Source: Streptomyces sp. B21-105
GTDB taxonomy: Bacteria; Actinomycetota; Actinomycetes; Streptomycetales; Streptomycetaceae
Length of the DNA: 64,000 nt
NCBI RefSeq assembly: GCF_036898465.1
Contig: NZ_JARUMJ010000001.1
Location: forward strand, 3,906,001 to 3,970,000
Direction of reading: 5' to 3'
Below, one piece after another: positions 47,086 to 58,198 of the stretch (positions are counted from its first letter, which is position 1; each line of letters opens with the position of its first letter). Under the pieces are notes generated by a model. That model made no database searches, was not told the origin of the DNA, and saw only the letters and a program-made list of their open reading frames with translations. A program made the position numbers and the translations under genes.

Positions 47086-48060
47086 GTGACCGGGATCAAG
47101 ACGACCGGCGAGAAGAAGATGATGTTCTTCTCCGGCCGCGCCCACCCCGAGCTTGCCGAGGAGGTCGCCCACCAGCTGGGTGTCGGGGTCGTCCCGACGA
47201 AGGCCTTCGATTTCGCCAATGGTGAGATCTATGTTCGCTACCAGGAGTCGGCGCGCGGTGCGGACTGCTTCTTGATCCAGAGCCACACGGCTCCGATCAA
47301 TAAGTGGATCATGGAACAGTTGATCATGATCGATGCGTTGAAGCGGGCTTCGGCGCGTTCGATCACCGTCATCGTGCCGTTCTACGGCTATGCGCGTCAG
47401 GACAAGAAGCACCGTGGGCGTGAGCCGATCTCGGCGCGGCTGGTCGCGGATCTGATGAAGACGGCGGGTGCGCACCGGATCCTGACCGTGGATCTGCACA
47501 CGGACCAGATCCAGGGGTTCTTCGACGGTCCGGTGGATCATCTGTTCGCGTTGCCGCTGCTGGCGGACTACGTGGGCCGGAAGGTGGACCGCGACAAGCT
47601 GACGGTGGTGTCGCCGGACGCGGGCCGGGTGCGGGTGGCGGACCGCTGGTGCGACCGTCTGGGTGCGCCGCTGGCGATCGTGCACAAGCGGCGTGACAAG
47701 GATGTGGCGAATCAGGTGACGGTCCACGAGGTCGTGGGCGAGGTCAAGGGCCGTGTCTGTGTTCTGGTGGACGACATGATCGACACGGGTGGCACGATCT
47801 GTGCGGCTGCGGACGCGTTGTTCGCGCATGGTGCGGAGGACGTCATAGTGACGGCGACGCACGGTGTGCTGTCGGGTCCGGCGGCGGATCGTCTGAAGAA
47901 CTCGAAGGTGAGTGAGTTCGTGTTCACGAACACGCTGCCGACACCGGGTGAGCTGGAAGTGGACAAGATCACGGTGTTGTCGATCGCTCCGACGATCGCG
48001 AACGCGGTGCGTGAGGTGTTCGAGGACGGTTCGGTGACGAGCCTGTTCGACGAGCAGTGA
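47086..48060 (+). CDS. prs: Ribose-phosphate pyrophosphokinase
   Basis: A 324-residue enzyme making PRPP from ribose 5-phosphate and ATP. Landmarks: MMFFSGRAHPELAEEVAHQL, VPFYGYARQDKKHRGREPIS (flexible catalytic region), VDLHTDQIQGFFDGPVDHL (PRPP synthase signature) and the PRPP loop VLVDDMIDTGGTI. GTG 47086 has GAGGAG about 8 bases upstream. Follows glmU by 134 bases. Confidence 0.96.
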   Translation: MTGIKTTGEKKMMFFSGRAHPELAEEVAHQLGVGVVPTKAFDFANGEIYVRYQESARGADCFLIQSHTAPINKWIMEQLIMIDALKRASARSITVIVPFYGYARQDKKHRGREPISARLVADLMKTAGAHRILTVDLHTDQIQGFFDGPVDHLFALPLLADYVGRKVDRDKLTVVSPDAGRVRVADRWCDRLGAPLAIVHKRRDKDVANQVTVHEVVGEVKGRVCVLVDDMIDTGGTICAAADALFAHGAEDVIVTATHGVLSGPAADRLKNSKVSEFVFTNTLPTPGELEVDKITVLSIAPTIANAVREVFEDGSVTSLFDEQ

Positions 48061-48296
48061 CGGCTGCCCTTCGGGGCATGCTCCGGGGCGTCCTCCGGGG
48101 CGTCCTCCGGGGCAGGTTCTAGATCGATTTCGTGTACGGCCTTCCCGCTGCGTAAGCTGTGACAGTTGCTCGGCGAGGGAGGCCGTACGCGTGTGTGTGG
48201 CGCGTGTGTACGGCGGTCCGTTATCGACGCGCTCTTCGTAGCAGGCCGATGGTTTGGCCGGGTGACCACCTTTCCCCCGTTCTACGAGGAGTGAAC
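48061..48296. other. prs-rplY intergenic region with repeats and long stem
   Basis: It contains a tandem repeat of GGGGCGTCCTCC (48085-48116) and a 9-base inverted repeat GTACGGCCT (48134-48142) / AGGCCGTAC (48180-48188), extended inside by CCC/GGG pairing. The stem may be the prs terminator or part of the rplY leader. Confidence 0.5.
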
Positions 48297-48881
48297 ATGG
48301 CTGAGCTGAAGCTTGCCGCCGAGTCCCGGACCGAGTTCGGCAAGGGCGCTGCCCGTCGTATCCGTCGTGCCAACAAGGTTCCGGCCGTGGTGTACGGGCA
48401 CGGTGCCGAGCCGGTGCACATCACGCTGCCGGGTCACGAGCTGCAGCTGGCGCTGCGTACGCCGAACGTGCTGCTGAGCCTGGAGATCGAGGGCAAGACG
48501 CAGCTGGCGATCCCGAAGGCCGTGCAGCGTGACGCGATCAAGGGCTTCCTGGACCACGTCGACCTGCTGCTGGTGAAGCGCGGCGAGAAGGTCAACGTCG
48601 AGGTGTTCGTGCACACCGAGGGCGACCTGGCGCCGGGTGCCTACCTGCTCGAGCACGTGCTGAGCACGCTGAACGTCGAGGCCGAGGCCACCCACATCCC
48701 CGAGTCGGTCACCGTCTCCATCGCGGGCCTGGAGGCCGGCGCGGCCATCCTCGCCAAGGACATCCCGCTGCCCGAGGGCACGACGCTGGCGACCGACGAG
48801 GACGCGGTCGTTCTGCAGGTTCTGGCCGCTCAGGCGGAGGAGGCTCCGGCTGAGGCCGAGGCCGAGGCCACCGAGGCCTGA
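48297..48881 (+). CDS. rplY: 50S ribosomal protein L25/general stress protein Ctc
   Basis: A 194-residue protein that binds 5S rRNA. The N-terminal L25 domain (LKLAAESRTEFGKGAARRIR, VPAVVYGHG) is followed by the Ctc-type C-terminal beta domain (VFVHTEGDLAPGAYLLEHVL, LEAGAAILAKDIPLPEGTTL) and an Ala/Glu tail. GGAG lies 5 bases before ATG 48297. pth follows after 78 bases; rplY-pth is a common pair. Confidence 0.95.
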   Translation: MAELKLAAESRTEFGKGAARRIRRANKVPAVVYGHGAEPVHITLPGHELQLALRTPNVLLSLEIEGKTQLAIPKAVQRDAIKGFLDHVDLLLVKRGEKVNVEVFVHTEGDLAPGAYLLEHVLSTLNVEAEATHIPESVTVSIAGLEAGAAILAKDIPLPEGTTLATDEDAVVLQVLAAQAEEAPAEAEAEATEA

Positions 48882-48959
48882 TTTTCCGGTAGCTCATTCT
48901 CCGTCGGCCGCCGTTCCCTTCGGGGGGCGGCGGTCTGCGCGTATCAAGGAGACATGCAG

Positions 48960-49556
48960 GTGACGATGGATGCGAACGCGCCGTGGCTGCTCGTGGGTCT
49001 CGGCAATCCGGGGCCGGAGTACGCGATGAACCGGCACAACGTGGGGTTCATGGTGGCGGATCTGCTGGCGACGCGGATGGGGGGGCGGTTCAAGCGGGCG
49101 GGGAAGGCGCAGGCGCAGGTGGTGGAGGGCCGGATCGGTCCGCCGGGGGTGGGGAGCCGGCGGGTGGTGCTGGCGAAGCCGATGTCGTTCATGAACTTGT
49201 CGGGTGGTCCGGTGAACGCGTTGCGGGAGTTCTACAAGGTGCCGCTGGCGAACGTGGTGGCGGTGCATGACGAGTTGGACATCGATTACGGCGTGCTGCG
49301 GTTGAAGCTGGGTGGCGGGGACAACGGGCACAACGGTCTGAAGTCGATGACGAAGGCGATGGGTGCGGAGTATCACCGGGTGCGGTTCGGGATCGGGCGT
49401 CCGCCGGGGCGGATGCAGGTGGCGGATTTCGTGCTGAAGGATTTCTCGTCGGCGGAGCGCAAGGAGTTGGACTACTTCGTGGACCGGGCGGCGGATGCGA
49501 TGGAGGCGTTGGTGCTGGAGGGTCTGGAGGGGGCGCAAAGCACGTACAACTCGTGA
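48960..49556 (+). CDS. pth: Peptidyl-tRNA hydrolase
   Basis: A 198-residue enzyme recycling tRNA from prematurely released peptidyl-tRNA. Motifs: [20 protein letters not shown] (with catalytic His), [25 protein letters not shown] (catalytic Asp) and [13 protein letters not shown]. Three starts are possible; GTG 48960 is preferred because AGGAG is 8 bases upstream, whereas ATG 48954 is only 2 bases from it. Confidence 0.95.
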   Translation: MTMDANAPWLLVGLGNPGPEYAMNRHNVGFMVADLLATRMGGRFKRAGKAQAQVVEGRIGPPGVGSRRVVLAKPMSFMNLSGGPVNALREFYKVPLANVVAVHDELDIDYGVLRLKLGGGDNGHNGLKSMTKAMGAEYHRVRFGIGRPPGRMQVADFVLKDFSSAERKELDYFVDRAADAMEALVLEGLEGAQSTYNS

Positions 49557-49597
49557 CTTGTCTCCCGGCGAGGTTGACGTTGGTTCAGTGATGGCTG

Positions 49598-50212
49598 ATG
49601 ATCCCGGCCATGTCTGGCTCTGCAGTCTCGTCGCATCGCCGTGGGGGTCCGTCCCGGAAGCATTCGGCCAAGGGGTCCGCCAAGGGCCGGGTCGCGGGCT
49701 CGGGGGCCGCCGGGGGCGCGGCCTCGGCCCGGGGGGCCGCCGGGGGTTCTGCTTCGGCGGTGGTGCTGCGGTGGGGGCGGTGTGCGGTGATGGGTGTGCT
49801 CGCGGTGCTGATTCTGGTGGCGGGGGTGTGGGGTTCCTGGGGTTCGGCGCAGCACGTGATGCTGACGAAGGGGCGGGAGCAGGGGACGGTGGCGGTGACG
49901 GGGTGTGCCGGGGGGAGGTGTGTGGGGCCGTACACGCCGTTGTCGGGGGGGTCGAGGGCGCGGGCGCGGGTGGTGCTGGATGAGTCGGTGGCGGTGCGTG
50001 AGGGGCGGACGTACACGGTGGTGCTGAAGCCGGGTGGTGATCGTGCGGTGCGTTCGGGGCCTGCGGGGGTGTTGTACGCGTGGGTGCCGTTCGGTGGGGC
50101 GTTGTTGTTGGCGTCGGTTGTGGTGGCGGGTGGTCTGGGTCGGGTGCGGGCGGGTTGGGTGTTGGCGGGGTCGGGGGTGGCGTTGCTGACGGCGGCGTTC
50201 GTGACGGTGTGA
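49598..50212 (+). CDS. Membrane protein, function unknown
   Basis: A 204-residue protein with a Ser/Gly/Ala/Arg-rich N-terminus (to about 55), a membrane helix (AVMGVLAVLILVAGVWGSW), an extracytoplasmic region of about 65 residues (HVMLTKGREQGTVAVTGCAGGRC with two Cys) and two closing helices (GALLLASVVVAGGLG and VLAGSGVALLTAAFVTV). I do not recognise the family. ATG 49598 or ATG 49610 may start it; neither has a strong ribosome site. It follows pth after 41 bases, as in related genomes. Confidence 0.7.
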   Translation: MIPAMSGSAVSSHRRGGPSRKHSAKGSAKGRVAGSGAAGGAASARGAAGGSASAVVLRWGRCAVMGVLAVLILVAGVWGSWGSAQHVMLTKGREQGTVAVTGCAGGRCVGPYTPLSGGSRARARVVLDESVAVREGRTYTVVLKPGGDRAVRSGPAGVLYAWVPFGGALLLASVVVAGGLGRVRAGWVLAGSGVALLTAAFVTV

Positions 50213-50275
50213 GTGGGACGGGTCGGGGAGAGCGGGGCGGGTGGGGGAGCAGGCGGGTTGGGGTGTGGGGACGGG

Positions 50276-50329
50276 CGAGGGGCGCCTCCGGGTTCGTACG
50301 GATTCGTACGGACTCGGGGGCGCCCCTCG
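50276..50329. terminator. Bidirectional terminator between the membrane-protein gene and ppc
   Basis: CGAGGGGCGCC (50276-50286) pairs with GGCGCCCCTCG in 50319-50329, with an inner repeat of CGTACG; it lies between two convergent stops. Confidence 0.7.
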
Positions 50330-50347
50330 TGGTGTGTGTGGGGGGGG

Positions 50348-53077
<2,730 letters not shown>

Positions 53078-53248
53078 AGGTGCGGCTCCTTGCAGTGTTG
53101 AAGCTCGTCCAAGCGGGAACTCGGACATCCTCCCCGCGGGCAGGCGTCGCATACGGGGTCGGACATCCGGGAAGAAAACTCAGCGGACCGCGCTGTCCGA
53201 CCGACTCCAAGGATAGGTGTCTGTGGGGACGCGCAGGTCGGCGGGCTC

Positions 53249-53276
53249 TTGCCGCGAGGCGGCGCACTGCCATACT
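53249..53276 (+). promoter_or_regulatory. Candidate desaturase promoter
   Basis: TTGCCG (53249-53254) and CATACT (53271-53276), 16 bases apart, a fair match to a vegetative promoter, directly abutting the two TACG-N4-CGTA boxes. Confidence 0.5.
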
Positions 53277-53303
53277 TACGATGCCGTAGGTTACGGGACC
53301 GTA
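53277..53303. promoter_or_regulatory. Tandem TetR-type operators
   Basis: TACGATGCCGTA (53277-53288) and TACGGGACCGTA (53292-53303) are two palindromes of form TACG-N4-CGTA, 15 bases apart centre to centre, in a 15-base direct repeat. They overlap the probable -10/start region of the desaturase-tetR operon, so autoregulation by the TetR protein is likely. Confidence 0.7.
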
Positions 53304-53368
53304 GGAAGTACCGTGCGGTTCCGGCGGTACGGCTCCTCCCCCATTCCCAGACCCCCCAGGGGACGCGC

Positions 53369-54379
53369 ATGACCACAGGCTCCAATGTGATCGAAGACCC
53401 TTCCAAGCCATCCGCCGACAGTTCCGCGCCGCTCGCCACTCTCGGTGGTGAGCAGAAGCGTTCGATCGAGCAGATCTCTCTGCTGCTCTTCATCGTCGTC
53501 CCGTTCCTGGCGGTGCTGGCGGCTCTGCCGCTGGCCTGGGGATGGGGGGTGAGCTGGCTGGACCTGGGGCTGATGGTCTTCATGTACTTCCTCGGCTGCC
53601 ACGGCATCACGATCGGTTTCCACCGTTACTTCACGCACGGTTCGTTCAAGGCGAAGCGGCCGCTGCGGATCGCGTTGGCGGTCATGGGCTCGCTGGCCGT
53701 GGAGGGTCCGCTGGTGCGCTGGGTGGCGGACCACCGCAAGCACCACAAGTTCTCCGACGCGGAGGGCGACCCGCATTCGCCGTGGCGGTTCGGGGAGACG
53801 GTCCCGGCGTTGATGAAGGGCCTGTGGTGGGCTCATATCGCATGGATGTTCGATGAGGAGCAGACCTCGCAGGAGAAGTACGCGCCGGATCTGATCAAGG
53901 ACCCGGCGATCCGTGCGATCTCGCGCCAGTTCATCCTGTTCACGGTGGTGTCGCTGGCGATCCCGCCGCTGGTGGGCGGTCTGGTGACGATGTCCTGGTG
54001 GGGCGCGTTCACGGCGTTCTTCTGGGGTTCGCTGGTGCGGGTGGCTCTGCTGCATCACGTGACGTGGTCGATCAACTCGATCTGTCACGCGGTGGGCAAG
54101 CGTCCGTTCAGGTCCCGGGACCGGTCCGGCAACGTGTGGTGGCTGGCGGTGCTGTCCTGCGGCGAGTCCTGGCACAACCTGCACCACGCCGATCCGACGT
54201 CGGCGCGGCACGGGGTGATGCGGGGCCAGGTGGACTCCTCGGCCCGGTTCATCCGGTGGTTCGAGATGCTCGGCTGGGCGTACGACGTGCGCTGGCCGTC
54301 ACGCTCGCGTATCGATTCGCGCCGTATCACGGACGGGGACGGCTCCCGGCAGGGGAAGGCGGCCGCTGAGGCTGCATGA
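53369..54379 (+). CDS. Membrane acyl-CoA/acyl-lipid fatty acid desaturase
   Basis: A 336-residue di-iron membrane desaturase introducing a double bond (delta-9 type) into fatty acyl chains. Three histidine boxes: HRYFTH, HRKHH and HNLHH. Four helices in two pairs (about 35-85 and 180-225). It could supply the unsaturated substrate of the cyclopropane synthase at 3597. ATG 53369 has GGGGA 6 bases upstream. Its stop overlaps the TetR start (ATGA). Upstream operators suggest repression. Confidence 0.93.
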   Translation: MTTGSNVIEDPSKPSADSSAPLATLGGEQKRSIEQISLLLFIVVPFLAVLAALPLAWGWGVSWLDLGLMVFMYFLGCHGITIGFHRYFTHGSFKAKRPLRIALAVMGSLAVEGPLVRWVADHRKHHKFSDAEGDPHSPWRFGETVPALMKGLWWAHIAWMFDEEQTSQEKYAPDLIKDPAIRAISRQFILFTVVSLAIPPLVGGLVTMSWWGAFTAFFWGSLVRVALLHHVTWSINSICHAVGKRPFRSRDRSGNVWWLAVLSCGESWHNLHHADPTSARHGVMRGQVDSSARFIRWFEMLGWAYDVRWPSRSRIDSRRITDGDGSRQGKAAAEAA

Positions 54380-55062
54380 TTGACGGCGTGGCGACCGATC
54401 CCAGCAGTAACTCCAGTCCCAGCAGTGATGTGAAGCCGCGGCGCGCACGGCGTACCCGCATGACGGGGGCCGAGCGCCGGCAGCAGTTGCTGGAGATCGG
54501 TCGCACCCTGTTCGCGGCGAAGGGCTTCGAGGGCACGTCGGTGGAGGAGATCGCGGCGAAGGCCGGGGTGTCCAAGCCGGTGGTGTACGAGCACTTCGGC
54601 GGCAAGGAGGGGCTGTACGCGGTCGTCGTGGACCGGGAGATGCGCCGGCTGCTGGACATGGTCACGTCGTCGTTGACGGCGGGCCATCCGCGGGAGCTTC
54701 TGGAGCAGGCGGCGTTCGCGCTGCTGGACTACATCGAGGAGTACACGGACGGTTTCCGCATTCTGGTGCGGGACTCTCCGATCCCGCAGTCGACGGGGTC
54801 CTTCGCGTCGTTGATCTCGGACATCGCGACGCAGGTGGAGGACATTCTGGGCCGCGAGTTCAAGAGCCGCGGCTTCGATCCGAAGCTGGCGCCGCTGTAT
54901 GCGCAGGCGCTGGTGGGGATGGTCGCGTTGACCGGTCAGTGGTGGCTGGACGTGCGGCGTCCGAAGAAGGCGGAGGTGGCGGCGCATCTGGTGAACCTGT
55001 CGTGGCACGGTCTGGACGGCCTGGAGGCCAAGCCGCGGCTGATCGGGCACCGCAAGAGCTGA
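54376..55062 (+). CDS. TetR family transcriptional regulator
   Basis: A 228-residue regulator. The N-terminal HTH is clear (RRQQLLEIGRTLFAAKGFEG, TSVEEIAAKAGVSKPVVYEHF), preceded by a 28-residue polar lead; the C-terminal domain would bind a ligand, perhaps an acyl-CoA. ATG 54376 overlaps the desaturase stop, so both are made from one transcript and the regulator most probably controls its own operon through 53277-53303. Confidence 0.93.
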   Translation: MIDGVATDPSSNSSPSSDVKPRRARRTRMTGAERRQQLLEIGRTLFAAKGFEGTSVEEIAAKAGVSKPVVYEHFGGKEGLYAVVVDREMRRLLDMVTSSLTAGHPRELLEQAAFALLDYIEEYTDGFRILVRDSPIPQSTGSFASLISDIATQVEDILGREFKSRGFDPKLAPLYAQALVGMVALTGQWWLDVRRPKKAEVAAHLVNLSWHGLDGLEAKPRLIGHRKS

Positions 55063-55102
55063 GCCGCCGGCACGACCCGTCGGCCACGACACACACCCGC
55101 GG

Positions 55103-55133
55103 CAGGCCCCCCGTCCCACGGACGGGGGGCCTG
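55103..55133. terminator. Bidirectional terminator between tetR and csbD
   Basis: CAGGCCCCCCGTCC-CAC-GGACGGGGGGCCTG, a perfect 14-base stem with a 3-base loop between convergent genes. Confidence 0.82.
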
Positions 55134-55152
55134 CGGCGGGTCTGGGCCCGGC

Positions 55153-55326
55153 TCAGTGCTTGAAGACGTCCTTCGTCTTCTCCTTGGCCTGCCGGGCGTC
55201 GCCCTTCGCCTGGTCGGCGCGGCCTTCGGCTTCGAGCCTCTCGTTGCCCACGGCGCGCCCGACCGTTTCCTTCGCCTTGCCCTTGGCCTGTTCCATCTTC
55301 GCCTTGGACTTCTGCTCGCCTGCCAC
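55153..55326 (-). CDS. CsbD family stress protein
   Basis: A 57-residue hydrophilic protein: AGEQKSKAKMEQAKGKAKET, then VGRAVGNERLEAEGRADQAK and GDARQAKEKTKDVFKH. This Lys/Ala/Glu pattern with GNERLEAEGRADQAKG is diagnostic of CsbD proteins, often induced in the general stress response; the molecular role is unknown. GTG 55326 has GGGAG 9 bases upstream. Confidence 0.88.
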   Translation of the reverse strand: MAGEQKSKAKMEQAKGKAKETVGRAVGNERLEAEGRADQAKGDARQAKEKTKDVFKH

Positions 55327-55342
55327 TGTCCATCACTCCCAG

Positions 55343-55792
55343 TCAGGTCTGCGGGGTCTGCGTGTGGTCTGTGTCCTGCGAGTGTCCCTGCTGGGGCCGC
55401 TCAAACCCGCCCGGCTCCTCGCCGGCCTCCGGCGGGTCGGGTTCCAGGAACTCCAGTCGGTTGCCGACGGGGTCCTGGGCGTAGAAGCGGCGGTGTCGGG
55501 GCAGGGCGTCGTCCCACTCGACGCGGACGCCGTGGTCCGCCAGCCGGGCCGCGTACGCGTCGATGCCGGTGACCCGCAGCCCGGGGTGGGCCTTGCGGGA
55601 GGGCCGGAAGCCGGGCTCGACGCCCAGGTGGAGCTGGACGGCGCCGGCCTGGAACCAGCATCCGCCGCGTGCGGCGAGCACCGGCGGCTTGGGGATCTCG
55701 GTCATGCCGAGGGCGCCTGTGTAGAAGGGGCGCAGGAGGTCTTCGGAGCCGGGCGGGGCGGCGAGCTGGACGTGGTCGACGGCGGTCAGCAT
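55343..55792 (-). CDS. VOC (glyoxalase/bleomycin resistance) family protein
   Basis: A 149-residue protein with the vicinal-oxygen-chelate fold pattern: AVDHVQLAAPPGSEDLLRPF, YTGALGMTEIPKP, VQLHLGVEPGFRPSRKAHPG and RFYAQDPVGNRLEFLEPD; His 7, His 55 and the C-terminal Glu are candidate metal ligands. The substrate is unknown. ATG 55792 overlaps the tam stop by 7 bases, so it is translated with tam and may help handle a related metabolite. Confidence 0.87.
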   Translation of the reverse strand: MLTAVDHVQLAAPPGSEDLLRPFYTGALGMTEIPKPPVLAARGGCWFQAGAVQLHLGVEPGFRPSRKAHPGLRVTGIDAYAARLADHGVRVEWDDALPRHRRFYAQDPVGNRLEFLEPDPPEAGEEPGGFERPQQGHSQDTDHTQTPQT

Positions 55793-56595
55793 GCCGGGCC
55801 TCCGTCCTTCGTGGCCACGGCGAACAGGCGGCGAAACGGCAGGACGGTGCCGTAGGGCGCGCTCGGGTAGGCCGCGCGGAGCTGGTCGCGGTAGGCGGCG
55901 GTGAAGGCGTCGCGGGCGTCGGGGTCGTCGGCGAGGGCGTCGAGGACGGGGCGCAGGCCGGTGCCGGCGACCCAGTCGAGGACGGGGTCCTCGCCGTGCA
56001 GGACGTGGAGGTAGGTGGTGGTCCAGACGTCGGCGGTGCAGCCGGTGCGGGTCAGCCGGTCGAGGTAGACGCCGGGGGCGTGGACGGAGTCCTCGCGGCG
56101 CAGGACGTGGCCGAGGCGGCTCTGCCAGCGGGGGCTGTCGGCGAGGTCGCGCATGAGGGCGTGCAGGGGCGCGTCGGTGTTGTGCGGCATCTGGAGGGCG
56201 AGGGAGCCGCCGGGGGCGAGGCCGTCGATCCAGCCGGGGAGGGCGTCGAGGTGGCCGGGGACCCATTGGAGGGCGGCGTTCGACACGAGGAGGTCGTAGG
56301 TCTCGGGGGGCGTCCAGTCGGTGAGGTCGGCGTGGGCGAAGTCGAGGCGCGGGCCGGCGTGGGCGGCGGCGTCGGCGAGCATCTGCGGGGAGTTGTCGTA
56401 GCCGGTGACGTGGGCGGTGGGCCAGCGGTCGGCGAGGAGGGCCGTGACGTTGCCGGGGCCGCAGCCGAGGTCGGCGATGCGGGGCGGGTCGCCGGGGAGG
56501 TCGGGGACGCGGGCGAGAAGGTCGGCGAAGGGGCGGGCGCGGTGGCCGGCGTGGCGTAGGTACTGGGCGGGATCCCAGGTGGGGTTGGTCGTCAT
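55786..56595 (-). CDS. tam: Trans-aconitate 2-methyltransferase
   Basis: A 269-residue SAM-dependent methyltransferase that methylates trans-aconitate, an inhibitor of aconitase. Motifs: NPTWDPAQYLRHAGHRARPF (typical N-terminus), IADLGCGPGNVTALLADRWP, VTGYDNSPQML and YDLLVSNAALQWVP. ATG 56595 was preferred to GTG 56604, which is only 3 bases from GGAG. Divergent from a MarR gene; in S. coelicolor TamR controls tam. Confidence 0.93.
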   Translation of the reverse strand: MTTNPTWDPAQYLRHAGHRARPFADLLARVPDLPGDPPRIADLGCGPGNVTALLADRWPTAHVTGYDNSPQMLADAAAHAGPRLDFAHADLTDWTPPETYDLLVSNAALQWVPGHLDALPGWIDGLAPGGSLALQMPHNTDAPLHALMRDLADSPRWQSRLGHVLRREDSVHAPGVYLDRLTRTGCTADVWTTTYLHVLHGEDPVLDWVAGTGLRPVLDALADDPDARDAFTAAYRDQLRAAYPSAPYGTVLPFRRLFAVATKDGGPAC

Positions 56596-56618
56596 GATCG
56601 TCACTGTCTCCGGCTTTT

Positions 56619-56634
56619 ATCTTGACGTCAAGAT
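56619..56634. promoter_or_regulatory. TamR-type operator
   Basis: ATCTTGACGTCAAGAT, a perfect 16-base palindrome, midway in the 88-base gap between tam and the MarR gene. It is followed by related half-sites (GACATCAAGA and CTTCACGTCG). Its position fits MarR-family control of both genes. Confidence 0.78.
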
Positions 56635-56670
56635 GTTCGACATCAAGAGACTTCACGTCGACACAACCAC

Positions 56671-56676
56671 TACACT
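56671..56676 (+). promoter_or_regulatory. Possible -10 element of a leaderless tamR transcript
   Basis: TACACT lies 7 bases before ATG 56684 and no ribosome site is present, so transcription may start at or near the start codon. Confidence 0.45.
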
Positions 56677-56683
56677 GATCGTC

Positions 56684-57181
56684 ATGGAGGACGAGGTCGA
56701 TCGGCTGGTCGCAGCGTGGCGCCGGGAGCGCCCGGACCTCGACGTGGAGCCGCTGGAGGTACTCAGCCGCGTGAGCAGACTTGCCCGGCACCTGGACCGG
56801 GCGCGCCGGCTGGCGTTCTCCGAGCACCAGCTCGAGCCCTGGGAATTCGACGTCCTGACGGCGCTGCGGCGCGCGGGGGCGCCCTATCAGCTCTCGCCGG
56901 GGCAGCTGCTGACGCAGACGCTGGTCACCTCGGGCACGATGACCAACCGCATCGACCGGCTCGCGAAGAAGGGCCTGGTGGAGCGGCTGCCGGACCCCAG
57001 CGACCGGCGCGGGGTGCTGGTGCGCCTCACGGACGACGGCAAGGACCGCGCCGATCAGGCGCTCGCCGGGCTGCTCGACCAGGAGCGGGCGATCCTGGCC
57101 GAGCTCTCCCCGTCCCAGCGCGGCGACCTGGCGAGCCTGCTACGCCAGCTGACCGCCCCGTTCGACAACATCCCCGGTTAG
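56684..57181 (+). CDS. tamR: MarR family transcriptional regulator
   Basis: A 165-residue winged-helix regulator. N-terminal dimer helix (EVDRLVAAWRRERPDLD), then SEHQLEPWEFDVLTALRRAG, recognition helix region TLVTSGTMTNRIDRLAKKGL, wing RLPDPSDRRGVLVRLTDDG and a C-terminal dimer helix. The divergent tam gene and the palindrome at 56619 identify it by context as TamR, which in S. coelicolor binds trans-aconitate and citrate. Its 3' end overlaps the convergent LuxR gene by 42 bases. Confidence 0.9.
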   Translation: MEDEVDRLVAAWRRERPDLDVEPLEVLSRVSRLARHLDRARRLAFSEHQLEPWEFDVLTALRRAGAPYQLSPGQLLTQTLVTSGTMTNRIDRLAKKGLVERLPDPSDRRGVLVRLTDDGKDRADQALAGLLDQERAILAELSPSQRGDLASLLRQLTAPFDNIPG

Positions 57182-57916
57182 GGCCTGCCCCAGGTCCGCC
57201 GGCCCGACCCCGGCGCGCCGGGCGAGGGCCACCGCGGCGAGGGTGGAGTGCACTCCCAGCTTGCCGAGCACGTTCTGCATATGGGTGCGGACGGTGTGCG
57301 GGGAGAGGAACAGGCGTTCGGCGACCGCCTTGCGGCCCAGACCCGCGACCATGCAGCGCAGCACCTCGCGTTCCCTCGGCGTGAGGGACTCCACCAGCCG
57401 CTCGCTCTCTGTGCGGTGCTTGCGGGCGGCCGTCAGTTCCCGCAGGACGCCGGTGAGCAGGGCGGCGGGCAGATGCGTCTCGTCGCGCAGGACGCCGCGG
57501 ATCACCGTCAGCAGACGGGACAGCGAGCAGTCCTTCGCCACCCAGCCGGACGCCCCGGCCTGCAGGGCACAGGCCGCGCGCTGCGGGTCGTCCTTCTCGG
57601 CGAGGACGACGATCCGGATGTGGGGCTGTGCGACGCGGACGCCGGCGACCAGGGGGATCCCGTCGACCGGGCCGTCCTCCCCCACCTCCTGCACGGGCAC
57701 CGCGGGCCGTATGCCCGGCAGCCCGCCGAGGTCGGCGTCGACGAGCAGCACGTCGTACCGGCGTCCCTCGGCGACCGCGCGTTCCAGGCTGCGCAGCGCC
57801 GCGGGGCCGCTGCCGGCCGCGGACACGTCGACGTCGGGCTCGGCCGCCAGCGCCGCGGCGAGCGACTCGGCGAAAATACGGTGGTCGTCGACGACCAGTA
57901 CACGAATGCGAACCAC
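57140..57916 (-). CDS. LuxR/NarL family response regulator
   Basis: A 258-residue DNA-binding protein. The receiver domain has acidic pocket VVDDHR, phospho-acceptor Asp in LLVDADLGG and the conserved Lys in WVAKDCS; an inserted segment of about 15 residues (PAVPVQEVGEDGPVD) after the acceptor is unusual. The C-terminal HTH has SLTPREREVLRCMVAGLGRK, AVAERLFLSPHTVRTHMQNV. GTG 57916 has GGAAGGGGG just upstream. No kinase is adjacent. Confidence 0.88.
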   Translation of the reverse strand: MVRIRVLVVDDHRIFAESLAAALAAEPDVDVSAAGSGPAALRSLERAVAEGRRYDVLLVDADLGGLPGIRPAVPVQEVGEDGPVDGIPLVAGVRVAQPHIRIVVLAEKDDPQRAACALQAGASGWVAKDCSLSRLLTVIRGVLRDETHLPAALLTGVLRELTAARKHRTESERLVESLTPREREVLRCMVAGLGRKAVAERLFLSPHTVRTHMQNVLGKLGVHSTLAAVALARRAGVGPADLGQALTGDVVERGGQLA

Positions 57917-58198
57917 GAAACCCCCTTCCCCGAGCTCCTTGACGGAGCAGGGGATACCCCAAAGGTCCGGAGACGGGAAACGGACGACCGCCGCGGGCAG
58001 GACGCCCCGACGGGGAGGCCAGGACCGCACGGCCACCGCCGCGCGGAGACAGCTACCCCACCGCAGGCGTCGTACCCGACTGTCTCGCCCCCTGATCGAC
58101 ACCGACCCCCACCGATGCTGTTCACAGGGTAGGGCTGCGGGCGGAGAGCGGAAGGCAAATGGCAGAACTGGTGGACCCGCGCGTTTATGGTGTGCCGC
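57917..58198. other. Divergent LuxR-GNAT intergenic region
   Basis: A 282-base gap that must contain promoters for both genes. No clear palindrome or hairpin stands out. Confidence 0.35.
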
